From: Talinum fruticosum
Lineage: Eukaryota; Streptophyta; Magnoliopsida; Caryophyllales; Talinaceae
NCBI GenBank assembly: GCA_021018815.1
Contig: JAITYX010000087.1
Span: forward strand, 1-64,000
DNA length: 64,000 bases
Reading direction: 5' to 3'
Position 1 is the first letter of the stretch; each line of letters opens with the position of its first letter. The position numbers and the translations under genes were made by a program. The notes beneath the pieces were generated by a model, which ran no database searches, was not told where the DNA came from, and saw only the letters and a program-made list of their open reading frames with translations. Of the stretch, positions 1-11,057 are shown one piece after another.

Positions 1-666
1 GCTGGTCATCTATAAATAGAAGCCAACTCTCAAGACTTGAAGATTATTGAATCTATTGTTAATATACATACTTGATCAAAAGTTATTGTATTCATTCTCA
101 ATCTTCTACTTACAACTCCCACTCTATAATTCATTATATTACGAGTTGTAAGGTCTTGTACTTAGTTGCAAACTCTCTTCTTACTCTCTAAGTAAGGTCC
201 CTTGACTGAGTCGTAAGGGTTAATCAGCTCGCTTGTCCCTAGCTGTAAGGGTTATCTCAGCTAGGAAGTACTAGATCGAGATAAGGGAATTTCTTAGTCT
301 AGGAAAAACTTGTAAAGAGTTGTCTAAGGGAGCAACTCGGGGTCGGTTAGTCTACCGTATTTTGTGGACTCAAAATAGTGGATTTGACTTCGTGCTTGGA
401 TTAGCGGTCCGTGGTTTTCCGCCCCGGAGGGTTTCCACGTACTTTCGTGTCTTCACTTTCCGAGTACATTCTAGACTCGGACATGATTCAAAGTTTCAGT
501 TTTATCTCGCTTCTTTACTCCTCACTGCAATTCCGAGTTCATACTTTTCGACCATGAATGCGCTTCGTCCGTCCCTTGCTCAAAAGAGTTTGATTTTCAC
601 AAAAATATTCCACCATTCTATTCACCCCCTCTAGGGTGACTTAGTCTCTCCCTGAGCAAACCTTCA
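1..666 (+). repeat. 3' part of the 5' LTR of SIRE copy A1
   Basis: Positions 4-666 match 8621-9287 of the downstream LTR nearly base for base, and both end in ACCTTCA. It contains a TATAAATA box at 11-18, so the U3 promoter core and everything downstream of it are present. The remaining roughly 920 bp of this LTR lie left of the window. Confidence 0.93.
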
Positions 667-668
667 AT

Positions 669-679
669 TGGTATCGAGC
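669..679 (+). other. Primer binding site of SIRE copy A1
   Basis: TGGTATCGAGC starts two bases after the LTR end. It matches the usual plant copia primer site for initiator tRNA-Met (TGGTATCAGAGC) except for one missing A next to a CG. The missing base may be real or a sequencing error. Confidence 0.8.
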
Positions 680-724
680 CTAACCTTTCGAAAGGATCTA
701 ACCATCCAAAGGCCTAAAGATCAA

Positions 725-1855
725 ATGGCTCGTAACAACGGAGAGTTCAATGAAGGAAGATCTTCTAGCAGGACCACCAAAGTTCAAAGGATCCAACTTC
801 GTGCACTCGCAAGAAACTCATGGAATGTTTCCTTCTGGATCATGATGAAGATGTTTGGAAATTCATACAACAAGGAAACTACACTCCCATGAAGACTGTA
901 GAAACAAGACTCGTGCCCAAGATCAAGGCGAGTTCACAGCTGATGAAGCTGAAAAGTTCGAAAGAACTTCAAGGCTATGAACATTCTTATGTGCGCCATC
1001 AGCTCGTAAGAATACAACCGAGTGTCTGCTCGTGACACAACCAAAGAAGTGTGGGACACACTGGTCAACATTTATGAAGGTACAAGCCAGGTCGGACAAG
1101 CGAAGATCAGCCAATATCTTCACAAATATGAGCTATTTAAGATGGAGCTAGAAGAAAACATCACTCGAGATGTTTATTTGATTTACGGAGATTACCAATA
1201 ATCTCAAATCTCCGGGTAAAAAGATCTCCCACGAAGAAATGTGCAGAAAGATACTCGAAGCCTACCCAAGAAAAGATGGGGTCCCAAGGTGACTAACATA
1301 GAAGAGGCTCGGAATGTATCTCTACTAAAGCCGGACGAACTCATTGGGAAACTTTTCACCCATGAGATTCACCTGGATGAGGAGGATGCAGAGGTCGGCA
1401 CCAAAAAGAACATCGCGCCGAAAGCCTCGAAACCAGAGAAGAAGATCCGAGTTCCTCCGACTCAGAAGAGGATCCCATGGCACTAATTGTTAGAGGTTTC
1501 AAGAGAATGATGAAGTACAAAAGATGAGACAAGAAGCCAAAAGAAGAGTTCTATAAGAAAGACAAGAAGGATAGGAAAGGTAAATACTCTTCTCCTTCAA
1601 AGTTATCTCTGACTAAGAACTCTGGATGCTTTGAATGTGGCAGCAAGGAACACATAGTCAAAGACTGCCCAAAGAGAAAACGGGACAGAAAGAAGAAAAA
1701 GGCTATGATGGCCACTTGGAGTGACGAGGACTCATCAGAAGATGACGAGGACTCGGATGACTCAAAGTGTCCGATGGCCCTCTCGGACTTAGATGCGGAT
1801 GCGAGTCGGACTCGGATCAATCGGATAATGAGGAATCTAATCCTCAAGAGGTAAT
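725..1855 (+). pseudogene. gag capsid/nucleocapsid remnant, SIRE copy A1
   Basis: This is the retrotransposon Gag, the structural protein that packages element RNA. A start ATG at 725 follows the primer site by about 45 bp. Capsid-like text (for example MECFLLDHDEDVWKFIQQGNY and KISQYLHKYELFKME) is spread over all three frames, so at least four frameshifts separate the pieces. A nucleocapsid CCHC knuckle, CFECGSKEHIVKDC (CX2CX4HX4C), lies at about 1629-1670, followed by a Lys/Arg stretch and an acidic Asp/Glu/Ser tail. The domain order fits a copia Gag of the UBN2 type. It is non-functional as read, but several breaks fall beside CG sites and may be artefacts. Confidence 0.85.
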
Positions 1856-2516
1856 TGAGTACTTTCTCAAATTCTCCAAAGTTGATTTGGCTAAGTATAT
1901 TTTTACTTTGGAAGAAAAGTCCAATTCTTATTCTTCTCATTTCAAAGAACGACTTGAGTCAATTTCTTCGAGAGCATTTCTTTGAAAACTGAATTGGAAA
2001 AGCCGAGACTTACACTCGGAGAACTCAAGACTAGTGCTCAATCCAATGAGACCGAGTCCGAGTTACCCAGAAGAGAAAATGAGCAACTAAAGCAAAAGCT
2101 CAATGAGTCTCAAGATCTTGTTTTAAAATTTACTCAAGGTCGGAAAAACCTTGACATGCTCTTAGGATCTCAACGTGTCTCTTTCGGAAAAGAAGTCCTG
2201 GTTTCACCAAAGAGGAGGAATCCAACTCCTACTCGGAGCTTTTCAAAAGGATTCCAGAATTGTAAAGTTCGGGAAAGCTGAGAATGGTCCCATTTATAAA
2301 AATGAAAGGAGGACTAAGCCCGGATCGGTTTACAAGAAGAAACCATCTCCTCCAGCTTTTAAAAGAAAAGTTTTTCAAAAGAAAGAGATACGGACTCAGT
2401 TCTCTACACGGAAGACTCGAGAATCGGACTACGCCCAAAGTCATTCAAATCGGGTTCGAAAAACCTTTTTCCTCGAGAAAGGACCACGAGTAAAGAGTGT
2501 TACTTGGGTTTGTTAG
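1856..2516 (+). pseudogene. Coiled-coil linker between gag and protease, SIRE copy A1
   Basis: Continuation of the gag-pol polyprotein. The frame 1982-2281 is rich in Glu, Lys, Gln and Leu and predicts a coiled coil (for example ENEQLKQKLNESQDLVLKF). The following stretch to 2516 is Lys/Arg-rich. Such a charged spacer between the CCHC knuckle and protease is common in SIRE-type polyproteins. Several frames are open in short pieces only, so the region is frameshifted. Confidence 0.6.
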
Positions 2517-2580
2517 AGGAAGTGAGAAGGGTTAGATTGTCTTTGTTTTGCGAGTTACTCGGAAGAGATCAAAAGGACAC

Positions 2581-3960
2581 TGGTATCTTGACGGTGGATG
2601 CTCACGCCACATGTCGGGAGACTCGGGACTCTTTTTGAGTTAGAAGAGCATAAAGGAGGAAAAGTCACTTTTGGAGATGACAGCAAAGGCAAGATAATTG
2701 GGATAGGCAAGATTGGAAAGGGAAGCAATCGGTCGGCCCAGTTTACCTTGTCAAAGGACTGAAGTACAATCTACTTAGCATCTCTCAATTATGTGATAAA
2801 GGTCAAGAGGTAAGATTCACTCAAACCAAATGTTACATTTCTAATGACACCACCAAGGAGATCAAACTCTCGGGTAAGAGATCGGGTAACACTTACATTA
2901 TTCCTCTCTCTAACTCTAGTCGAACTTATCTTGTTTAAAAGCATTCCTTCATGATGATTCATGGACACGGCATCGTAGATTAGGCCATGTTAGCATGCAT
3001 ACTATTGAGAAATTAGCATCTCATGGTTTAGTTAGAGGTTTGCCTAACTGTGCTTTCAAGAAAGATAGAGTTTGTGAAGCTTGCACAAGAGGGAAACAAG
3101 TCGGATCATCATTCAAATCATCGAAGACAGTTTCCACATCCACAGTGCTTGAGTTGTTGCATATGGATTTATGTGGTGAAATCCCGGTTAAGAGCTTTGG
3201 AGGTAAATCATATGTACTTGTTATTATTGATGATTATTCACGATTTACCGGGTGTGTTTTCTTAAGCACAAAAATGAAGCATTCAAGGAGTTTAGCAAGC
3301 TCTGCAGAAAAATCCAAGTTGAGTCTCGAGACTCGGATACGAGAGAATTCAACCCGACCATGGAAGGAAGTTCGATTACTCGGAATTCTCGAGTTTTGTG
3401 ACAAGAATGGAATCTCTCACAACTTCTCAGCACCAAGAACTCCTCAACAAAATGGAGTAGTGGAGAGAAGGAACAGAACTCTTGAAGAAATAGCAAGGAC
3501 AATGATGATTGAGCACAATCTACCTTACTATTTCTAGGTCGAAGCGATCAACACAACCAACTACACTTTGAACGAGATGCCTCATCGGACCCATACTCGA
3601 AGAAAACACCTTATGAGCTTTACAAAGGGAAGAAACCCAATATTTCCTATTTCAAGCCTTTTGGATGTAAATGTTTTGTTCATAACAATGGTAAGGATCA
3701 CCTGACCAAGTTTGATGCGCGATCGAGATGAAGGTATTTTTACGGGTTATTCATCTCATAGTAAAGCTTATCGCATCTTCAATAAGAAAACTAACAAAGT
3801 GGAAGAAAGCATCCACGTTGTGTTTGATGAGCTTGAACAGGACAAACCAAGTGAGTCTTCATTCTTAGACCTGAAGCTCGGTAGAGAAGATGATCATGAC
3901 AAATTTGATTACGTCAACTTTCAAACCCAACCAACTCGGAATGAAGTTACTCGAGAATAA
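2581..3960 (+). pseudogene. Protease-integrase part of pol, SIRE copy A1
   Basis: Protease starts at WYLDGGCSRHM (2581). The usual catalytic D-S/T-G is D-G-G here. A GAG_pre-integrase zinc region (RHRRLGHVS, then CEACTRGK) spans about 2960-3110. The integrase core follows with HMDLCG (first Asp) at about 3160 and PQQNGVVERRNR (catalytic Glu) at about 3445-3480. The middle of the core, where the second Asp should lie (about 3300-3380), is scrambled by frameshifts. The C-terminal GYSSHSKAYRIFNKKT segment is at about 3738-3790. Integrase inserts the cDNA copy into the genome. As read this copy cannot make a working enzyme. Confidence 0.88.
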
Positions 3961-4096
3961 AATGACTCGAGAATGAGACAATTCAAGAGCCCACTCATAA
4001 TGACGAAGGACAATCTGATGAACAAGATCACTCGGAACAAGATTACGAAGAGCAAGCAGTTCGGCATACGGATCTTGTGAATCGAGAGAATAGTTA

Positions 4097-4975
4097 ATGA
4101 GTCGGGAATTTCAAATGAGTATGATAGGAGAACTCAATTTCTTCCTTGGTCTACAAATCAAACAAGACAAAGATGGAATCTATGTCCATCAATCAAAGTA
4201 TACCAAGGAGCTGCTGAAGAAATACAAACTCCAAAATGCAAAGCACGCAGCTACACCGATGAGCAATAGTATAAAACTTGACTCGGACGAGAAAGGTAAA
4301 GCAATAGATCGAAACTCTATCGAGGATGATTAGATCTTTGCTATATCTTACTTCTAGTAGGCCGGATATAATGTTCGGTGTATGTTTATGCACAAGATTC
4401 CAAGCTAATCCAAAAGAATCACATCCCATCTGCGGTGAAGAGAATATTCGGATATCTTGCGGGGACTCGGAACTTAGGTCTATGGTACTCAAGAGACTCG
4501 GAACCGACTCTCACTAGATACTCAAATGCTGATTACGCTGGATACAAAGTTGATAGAAAGAGCACTTCAGGAGCGTGCCAATTTCTAGGTCAATCCTTAA
4601 TATCATGGCACTCAAAGAAGCAAAACTCAGTAGCTCTATCAACTGCCGAAGCTGAGTATATTGCAGCAGGAGCATGCTTGTGCTCAGATTTTATGGATAA
4701 AGCAACACTTGAGAGATCTTGGACTTTCTTTCAAATTAGTTCCAATCAAGTGTGATAATCAAAGTGCAATCAGCATCACCAAAAATCCGGTTCAGCATTC
4801 AAAAACAAAACACATTGATGTCGGGTATCATTTTTTGAGAGACCATTCTGAGAAAGGTGATATTCAACTTGAATTCATTCCTACTAATCTTCAATTAGCT
4901 GATATTTTTACTAAGCCTCTTAATGAAGATCAATTTTGTTTTATTAGGAATGAGCTTGGAATGTTAAATGCATAA
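4097..4975 (+). pseudogene. C-terminal reverse transcriptase and RNase H, SIRE copy A1
   Basis: The frame 4097-4333 begins abruptly at the RT thumb text MGELNFFLGLQIKQDKDGIY. The fingers and palm, including the YVDD active site, are absent: the preceding 3960-4096 is still the acidic linker that normally precedes RT. RNase H follows with DRKSTSGACQFLG, LSTAEAEYIA (4640-4670) and CDNQSAISITKNPVQHSKTKHI, ending ADIFTKPL and a stop at 4975. The RNase H is split by frameshifts near 4330 and 4690. An internal deletion of several hundred bases in RT is the simplest reading. Confidence 0.9.
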
Positions 4976-5609
4976 TTATGTGCTTTCTTTGTGAAAATCT
5001 CATTACATGATTATGTGTTATGTGCGTTCAAATCGTTGATAACCATTTGTTCGATTGATTTAGTGATACTGAGCTGACAGTTATTATTTATTTCTAACTT
5101 CGAGTCACTCGAAACTTATCCGAGTCGGACTCGGACGTTTGAGAAAAATGGACATCAAATCTCCGAAATCATCTCTAGATAAGTGGAGAATTTCAGAATT
5201 TATTTTCAAAATCTTTTTCTCTCTCTCGCATGCTGTGATCGGACTACTAGCCGTTGCAAGACAAACCGCTAGAATTCTAACCGTTGAGAAGAGAACCGTC
5301 ACACCGATCCGAGGTGACTGATGAAAGAGCTGAGTTAGAACGGATATTGAAGGACGATTATTTTCCTATAAATAACGCCTATTCTCCTTTATCTCGCTAC
5401 TTTACATTTCACTTACTCTCTCTCTCTCTAAATCAAAACTTCGCGCACAAGCTCTCTTCGTCTACGGTGGCTTACGGACATTTTCAAGCTTCGTGAAGCT
5501 CATCTCAAGTAAGCTCGACTACTCTCAACTCTTTCTTCTACTCTTTTTCTTTTACTCTCTTCGACCTATTCTCTTCTACATTTCACTTCTATCTCTTTTC
5601 TCATCCAAA
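4976..5609 (+). other. Spacer between pol and the env-like ORF, SIRE copy A1
   Basis: No coding signal. The same spacer is present at about 55659-56281 in copy A2. It contains the conserved TATAAATA box described separately, a CT-rich leader (about 5410-5440), and a CATCTCAAGTAAG donor-like motif (about 5501-5513) that is also kept in copy A2. Confidence 0.7.
5367..5374 (+). promoter_or_regulatory. Putative internal TATA box upstream of the env-like ORF, copy A1
   Basis: An exact TATAAATA lies 243 bp before the env-like ATG at 5610 and is followed by a CT-rich leader, as in plant core promoters. Copy A2 has the identical box at nearly identical spacing (56038; ATG 56282). Promoter activity is inferred. 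Confidence 0.45.
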
Positions 5610-7269
5610 ATGCCTAAAAGAGGTTCTCACCTCGACTTTCTTGGCTCTTCCTCAAAGAAGCCTCGCACAAAAGCCAAGAAGCCTCCTTCAACTCAAAACC
5701 TCTCGTCACTAAAGCATCTTGTGTTGGATGATAAGTTCTTTCCAACCACAAAATTTTCGTGGTTGCCACACATCCAAACAACCGGTGTTTATCATTTTCT
5801 TTGTTTCATCGAGTTCATATATCCCGAACTCGTATCCGAGTTTTACACTCATCTCACAAGCTCGAAGGTGTTCTAACCTCCAGGGTTCAAAATATAACTC
5901 GTTTGTATAAACACTTCCCTTCTCCATCGCTTGTTCAAGGTCTCCTCTCTCTTCTTGAATAGCAACCCAATTCCTTTCACTGAGGTCGTCGACGACTTCT
6001 TTGAAAAGTACGCAAAAGAGTTTCATGAGTCACGCAAAAATTTTTACGTGACTCGACTGAGGTTAGAAGCACGTCTTCGTGTTTCTTGCTGATGAGAACT
6101 TTCTTCTTTCAACATTCTAGCAAGGAGAACCCCAACTCTAAGCATCTAAAAGCTCTTTTGACATTCTTGAGGGCTACGAAGTAGACCTCTTTCCTTCCAT
6201 CATCGAGCAAATGGCAGCCGTGCCAGCTCAACTCCAAAATAAGAAGAACACCCCTCTTCCTTTCGGTGCTCTTCCCACCCTTGTCTTCAAACAATTCAAA
6301 GTTCCTCTTCCCTCGGACCCAAATGTTGTATCCGAGGCTGCCGTTGTTGTCGGCAAAAAGGAACTTCGAGGGTACGGTATCGGGAGACTCAACTCGGTAT
6401 CCGGGTACACAGCTCGGAGCCGAGGCCACCTTCTCCGCCTCGAGACTTAGAAAGAAGCCCCCTTTCTCTCCCTACCCCACTTGGTGGTGCTTCCACCTCG
6501 GGTGCTTATAAGTCTCTCTCCTCCATTTTGTCCTCGGCTTTCATGGACAAAATCAACTCTGTGTCCTTGGAATTCAAGGACATGCTCCGGTCATTCAAGA
6601 TTGTCTATCGATCTATGGCCATCAACCAAAAACAGCCCAATCTCAAATCCGAGAGCAGCAAGACTCGCTTCTTGAGATGAAGGCCCCGGTGAAGAAGCGA
6701 AGGAGCTTATCGAGCTCCTCCAGGAGAGACGGTCCAAGGCGGCTCGGGACCATGGCGACTCGGACACATCCGAAGAGTCCTCGAGCCGGCCAAGACCTCC
6801 TCGAGATAGCGGGGAGGACGGAGAAGAAGACCAAGAAGAAGCAAACGCCGAGGAGCTCGCGGCTGAGGCAGCTCCTTCTTGGCAAGGCACGGAACAAAAA
6901 GAAGAAGAAGGAAGGACAGCTGAGGGTCTAAATGCTCCTGAAGCTCAACCTGAAGTGATAAGCTCGGACGACAGCATCGAGTGGGTCGAAGACCTAGCTG
7001 CACCGGGACAAGCTGCAGTGGGTCGGACCGAGCGGACCCCTCCAGCCTACCGAGCTCCAAATGGAGGAACCTCTGGATCCTCTCGTTCGGGTCGGCCACT
7101 CGGAGCCGAGCCCTTGAAGGCGATCCTCGTCCTCCCTCCGCCGCGCTCAAGCACATCGTCAAGATCCTACCAGCGCCGGGGTACCACTCGTCCTTCCTCT
7201 TACTGCTCGGACAACCCCTTTTCCCTCTTAGGCACCATGCACTCGTGTCACAATTCCAAAGTCCGCTGA
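5610..7269 (+). pseudogene. Env-like extra ORF of SIRE copy A1
   Basis: The ORF starts MPKRGSHLDFLGSSSKKPR at 5610. Conserved text follows: DDKFFPTTKFSWLPHIQTTG, then YPELVSEFYTHL, typical of the 'putative plant transposon protein' domain found in accessory ORFs of plant LTR elements. Further on come NPNSKHLKALFDILEGYEVD-like text, a Pro/Ser-rich stretch, and a very charged Arg/Glu/Lys region (about 6690-6930) with coiled-coil character. An acidic SSDDSIEWVEDL motif lies at about 6961-6996. No convincing signal peptide or membrane segment can be defined because frames break repeatedly (about 5875, 6060, 6450, 6930). The role is unknown. 'Env-like' is the customary label by position, not by demonstrated function. 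Confidence 0.72.
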
Positions 7270-7685
7270 TTCTTCTTCTTCCTGGAATCTTTTTCATTTC
7301 TTCATCTTTTACTTATCTCTGTTGTCCGGACATCAAATATGTACTACTTGTTGTATTCTTCCCATTTTTTTTTTTTTGTTTTTCTTTGAAAGGCAAGGGG
7401 AGAATATAGATAGAAAAATTTGTTGTCTTGTTTAGGGGAGTTTCTCACTCTCTCTCTCTCTGTATATATTTTTATTTAACTTCAATGAATTAATGCATTT
7501 CTTTCAATTCTTTGAGTTTAATGTTTAATGCAAGCATTTACGAGTTTCAATCAAATATGCTCTCTTGCTTAGCATCTTCGTCAACATAAATGCATTTCAT
7601 TGACTATTCTTTATACTACGATACTTCAAGTATACAAAAGCGGATCTTTATCACTAACAAAGTTTACGTCTAAGTGCCTTTCATC

Positions 7686-7697
7686 AAAAAGGGGAGA
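7686..7697 (+). other. Polypurine tract of SIRE copy A1
   Basis: AAAAAGGGGAGA sits one base before the 3' LTR and would prime plus-strand DNA synthesis. Copy A2 has the same tract at 58320-58330. Confidence 0.85.
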
Positions 7698-7698
7698 T

Positions 7699-9287
7699 TG
7701 AAGACTCGGACTTTACTCCGCACATTTCGAGTTCTATCAAAGAAATCGGGTATAAGAATTTCTCACTTATAGAGTTTTGATTCCAAGGCATTCCTCGTAT
7801 CCTAGAAACTTTTATGAGTGATATAGTATTTTCTCTAAGTGATATGACATTGACTTCATGTATTTTTGCTTGTCTCTAAGTGACTCGGAAAACAGATATG
7901 TACTCAACGATGTCTCACTCAATTCCGAGTCCCTCATCACTTAGATTTATCGCATGTTGAAATGATTAGTATTTCGCTTAACCGCACTCGGATCCGACTT
8001 CATGTTATAAGTCCTATTCTGTTGTAGTCGGCGCTTCTAGTCCGAACCATGCTTAGTCTAGATCAAGTTTGTTTCACTCGATATTCGTTGTATAACTTGA
8101 TTCTCGCTTAGACTAACTCGGATGGAATTTTGAGTTTCATGGATATTAGACTCGGAAAATTCCATTCCTTTTCGACTTGAGATAATTAGTCGAGTTAATT
8201 ATCTTAATTATATTATTATCTCGTGTCTAATCTTAGACCAAAGTATTTTATACTTTGAGAACCAATTTGATTTACTTTTGTAGGTTATTCAAACGAGGAT
8301 ACACTTTTGAAATACAAAAGTAACCGAGCTTCAAGACGTCAAATCACCAGCGAGACATGGCTTTTCTCCTTCTCGACCTAGCCCCGAAGCTTGTGTCGAG
8401 GCTGTCTGTTTCCAAATCGGAAAACTGAAACGCCAAGCTTAACGGTGGTTTCCACCTTATCTTTTAAGACACCGCCGATAGTTTTGGGACTTCCAAAGAA
8501 GTTAAGAACCGTTGTCCAACGTTCATATTTCAACGGATACTTTACGAGTGACTCGGAAAGTCGTTAACAACGGTCACAAAGGACTTCCGGTCGGAAGATG
8601 GAGATAACGGCTACTCGCCTGGTCATCTATAAAAGGAAGCCAACTCACAAGACTTGAAGATTGCTGTAATACATACTTGAGCAAGAGTCATTGTATTCAT
8701 TCTCAATCTTCTACTTACAACTCCCACTCTGTAATTCATTACATTTTGAGTTGTAAGGTCTTGTACTTAGTTACAAACACTCTCTTCTTACTTTCTAAGT
8801 AAGGTCCCTTGACTGAGTTGTAAAGTTAACTCAGCTTAGTTGTCCCTAGCTGTAAGGGTTATCTCAACTAGGAAGTATTAGATCGGATAAGGGAACTTTT
8901 TAGTATAGGAAAAACTTGTAAAGAGTTGTCGAAGGGAGCAACTCGGGTTCGATCGATCTACGGTATTTTGTGGACTCAAAATAGTGGATTTGACTTCGTG
9001 CTTGGATTAGCACGGTCCGTGGTTTTCTGCCCCAGGAGGGTTTCCACGTAATATTTGTGTATTTACTTTCCGAGTTCATTCTAGACTCGGACATACTCGA
9101 TCGTAGCTTGAATCCGCTTCCTTACTTTTTACTGAGATTACGAATTCATAGTTTTCGACCTTGGTTTAGACTCGGAATCTATTTCTGTCTCTACTTTGGC
9201 AAAAAGAGCTCAATCTTCACGAAAATCCTCCATCACCCTATTCACCACCCTCTAGGGTGACTCGGACTCTCCTCGAGCAAACCTTCA
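7699..9287 (+). repeat. 3' LTR of SIRE copy A1 (1589 bp)
   Basis: The LTR runs from TGAAGACTCGG to AACCTTCA, so it has TG...CA ends. Its last 660 bp match the 5' LTR at 1-666. The whole LTR is homologous to the LTRs at 53145 and 58332 and to the inverted solo LTR at 38550-40030. TATAAAAG at 8628-8635 is the likely promoter TATA box. Confidence 0.93.
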
Positions 9288-10060
9288 TATAGCAAATAAT
9301 TCGGTCTCGCAATAGTATCCGCCCAAAACACATGTTTGAGTGTACCATCAACTTCTAATTCATAGGCAAAATAAAAGGATGGATGAATGTCTTGCTTCCT
9401 CTTAAAATTCTCAATAAACATTTGGGCATTGGAATCCTTGATAAATGCTTTTAAGTCTCTCCGAAAGTTTTTCAAATCTTATTTACTACATCCAACATTT
9501 TCAAAACCGTCTACATGCTTCTTAATGATGCGGTGAGCTTTAGAAGGACCAATATTAGCACAAGTGAGTGACTTGAATAAAGTTCTATGCACACTATTTA
9601 CGCCTCTATTAGAATTTAACATATGATGTTTCCTTGGAGTGGCAAGTAAATGTGTATGGCCTTCATGAAACTTAAAAAGCACATATGCTCCATTTTTTGT
9701 TCTTCTATAACCAATCATTGCATTACATCCTTCCCTAGTCAACTTCATTCTTCGATTGGGATTTGGATTAGTAGAAGCTCTTCTAAAACCTTGTTTAGAA
9801 CACACAAAATACTTATACTTTTCAACACCTTTCTTGTCTTTCTTAGATGACCATTTCCGAATACTAAAACCAACATGATGAGTATAAGATTTATAGAATT
9901 TCTCACATTCTTCCAAGTTGGCAAACTCTAATTCTTCCTTCGGTTTCAACTCGTCCTCGCATAAGGGTATCCATTATTTGATTACAGGCGTAGGACTTTT
10001 CCATTTTTAGGCGTGCAATGTTGTTCATCCTCTTTACGAGTTGCTTCCATATCATCTACA
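9288..10060 (-). pseudogene. FAR1/FHY3-related (Mutator-derived) gene, N-terminal part, interrupted by copy A1
   Basis: The minus-strand frame holds a FAR1 DNA-binding domain (ECEKFYKSYTHHVGFSIRK, then HEGHTHLLATPRKHHML), followed by the start of the MULE transposase domain (DLKAFIKDSNAQMFIENFK, then FWADTIARPNYLLYE). An in-frame TAA at 9479-9481 separates the two blocks. The reading frame runs straight into the LTR at 9287, so the rest of the transposase was displaced when copy A1 inserted. Upstream, a possible start MEATRKEDEQHC at about 10060 is out of frame with the domain. FAR1-type proteins are plant transcription factors domesticated from Mutator transposases. The adjacent MULE-like terminus suggests this one is still transposon-borne. 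Confidence 0.82.
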
Positions 10061-11033
10061 AAAGCAATGAACTAAAAATTAACACTATAAATTCAGCATT
10101 GCTTCCATATCATCTGCAAAAGTCCCTAATTTATTGCTATAGCAAGAGAGCAAAATTAACATATACTCTAAATTTTGCCAAATAGAGGACATCCGATCTA
10201 AAAGCAACATCGCTCAATATAATCACTATGACAAACTAATACTTGTGAAAGCAAGAGTGAAGATGAACATATACTCTAAATTAACCTCAATATGAAAATG
10301 GATTGATGTAACCATAACTACACTTAACAACTTAGTCACTATTAGCTTGAATCTCCATAAAACGTATTTAACCATCACTAAACTTTCATTATGGTAATCT
10401 ATAAAACAAATTGAACTAACCAAAAGTAATAATCCATAAAACTAATTGAATTAATATAAACAAAAACACACAAGTCCCCCACCCTCACTTAACTTTTTAC
10501 AGGAAAAATATATTCTTACTTTCGGTTTCGGCATTGACGAAGTCGGCAAGCTCTTTTCCGGCGAAACAGTGAGACCCCGGTGTCGGTGCTTGCAATTTTC
10601 GGGCAATGTAGCCATGATGACAAGTCCGAGTGGCCGCAATTTTCAGGCAATGGAACCTACGTTACCACTGTGACCGGGTTGAAATCTTGCTAGAGTTGGG
10701 GCGACGGGGTGGCCGGCGAGTGGACGAACGCCACCGGCGGCGAGCGGAGGCGGGTGCCGGCGATGGAAGAGTTGCTCTGCGCGGCGAGAGGTAGAGAGAG
10801 AGAGGGAGGGGATGCGAGAGGTAGAGAGAGAGAGTGCACTGGAACTATGAGAAATGTCGATGAAATTGAAACCGACCCCCTGAATTTTTTTTGATTTTTT
10901 TAATTGTTAATAATAGCTGATTAATGTGGACCGTTGGATTAAGATTAAAGGGTCAAGATTAGAAGTGCTTACCTATTATTTGGTGCTTACCTATAGGGGT
11001 GCTTACTTGAACCCGCTTACTTGAACCCTTCCC
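10061..11033 (-). mobile_element. 5'/right-hand terminal region of a MULE-like element
   Basis: Non-coding leader of the FAR1-like gene, then a GC-rich block (10680-10860) that reads as spurious ORFs. It ends with a short repeated phrase, GCTTACTTGAACCC and variants, at about 10998-11030 and stops against a TA repeat. Direct and inverted short repeats at the tip resemble a Mutator terminal region. The matching left terminus would lie beyond copy A1 and outside the window, so the 9-bp duplication cannot be tested. Confidence 0.45.
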
Positions 11034-11057
11034 TATATATATATATATATATATATA
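11034..11057. repeat. (TA)n microsatellite
   Basis: An uninterrupted TA run of 24 bp directly abutting the MULE-like terminus. TA-rich targets are common for plant DNA transposons. Confidence 0.95.

Larger units (their letters stand above)
1..9287 (+). mobile_element. Ty1/copia SIRE-type LTR retrotransposon, copy A1 (5' end outside window)
   Basis: The window opens inside the 5' LTR. The order that follows is LTR end, tRNA-Met-like primer site, gag with CCHC knuckle, protease, integrase, end of reverse transcriptase plus RNase H, an extra ORF, polypurine tract, and a full 1589-bp 3' LTR. PR-INT-RT-RH order is the Ty1/copia arrangement. Long LTRs plus an extra downstream ORF are typical of the SIRE/Maximus lineage. 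The RT core with the catalytic YVDD is missing near 4090, so the copy cannot be autonomous. The right flank (TATAG) cannot be matched to a left target duplication because the left end is off the window. The element lies inside a FAR1-like gene on the opposite strand. Confidence 0.93.

Noticed and set aside
6591..7297. Long minus-strand ORFs over the env-like region (6591-6890, 6707-7297)
   Set aside because: They are shadows of the GC-richer, charged plus-strand ORF. They have no family resemblance and are Ser/Pro/Arg-biased as expected of antisense reads.
8930..8960. GGGTTCGATCGATC in the LTR as a tRNA T-arm
   Set aside because: No acceptor or anticodon arms at the right distances; the same text recurs in every LTR copy.
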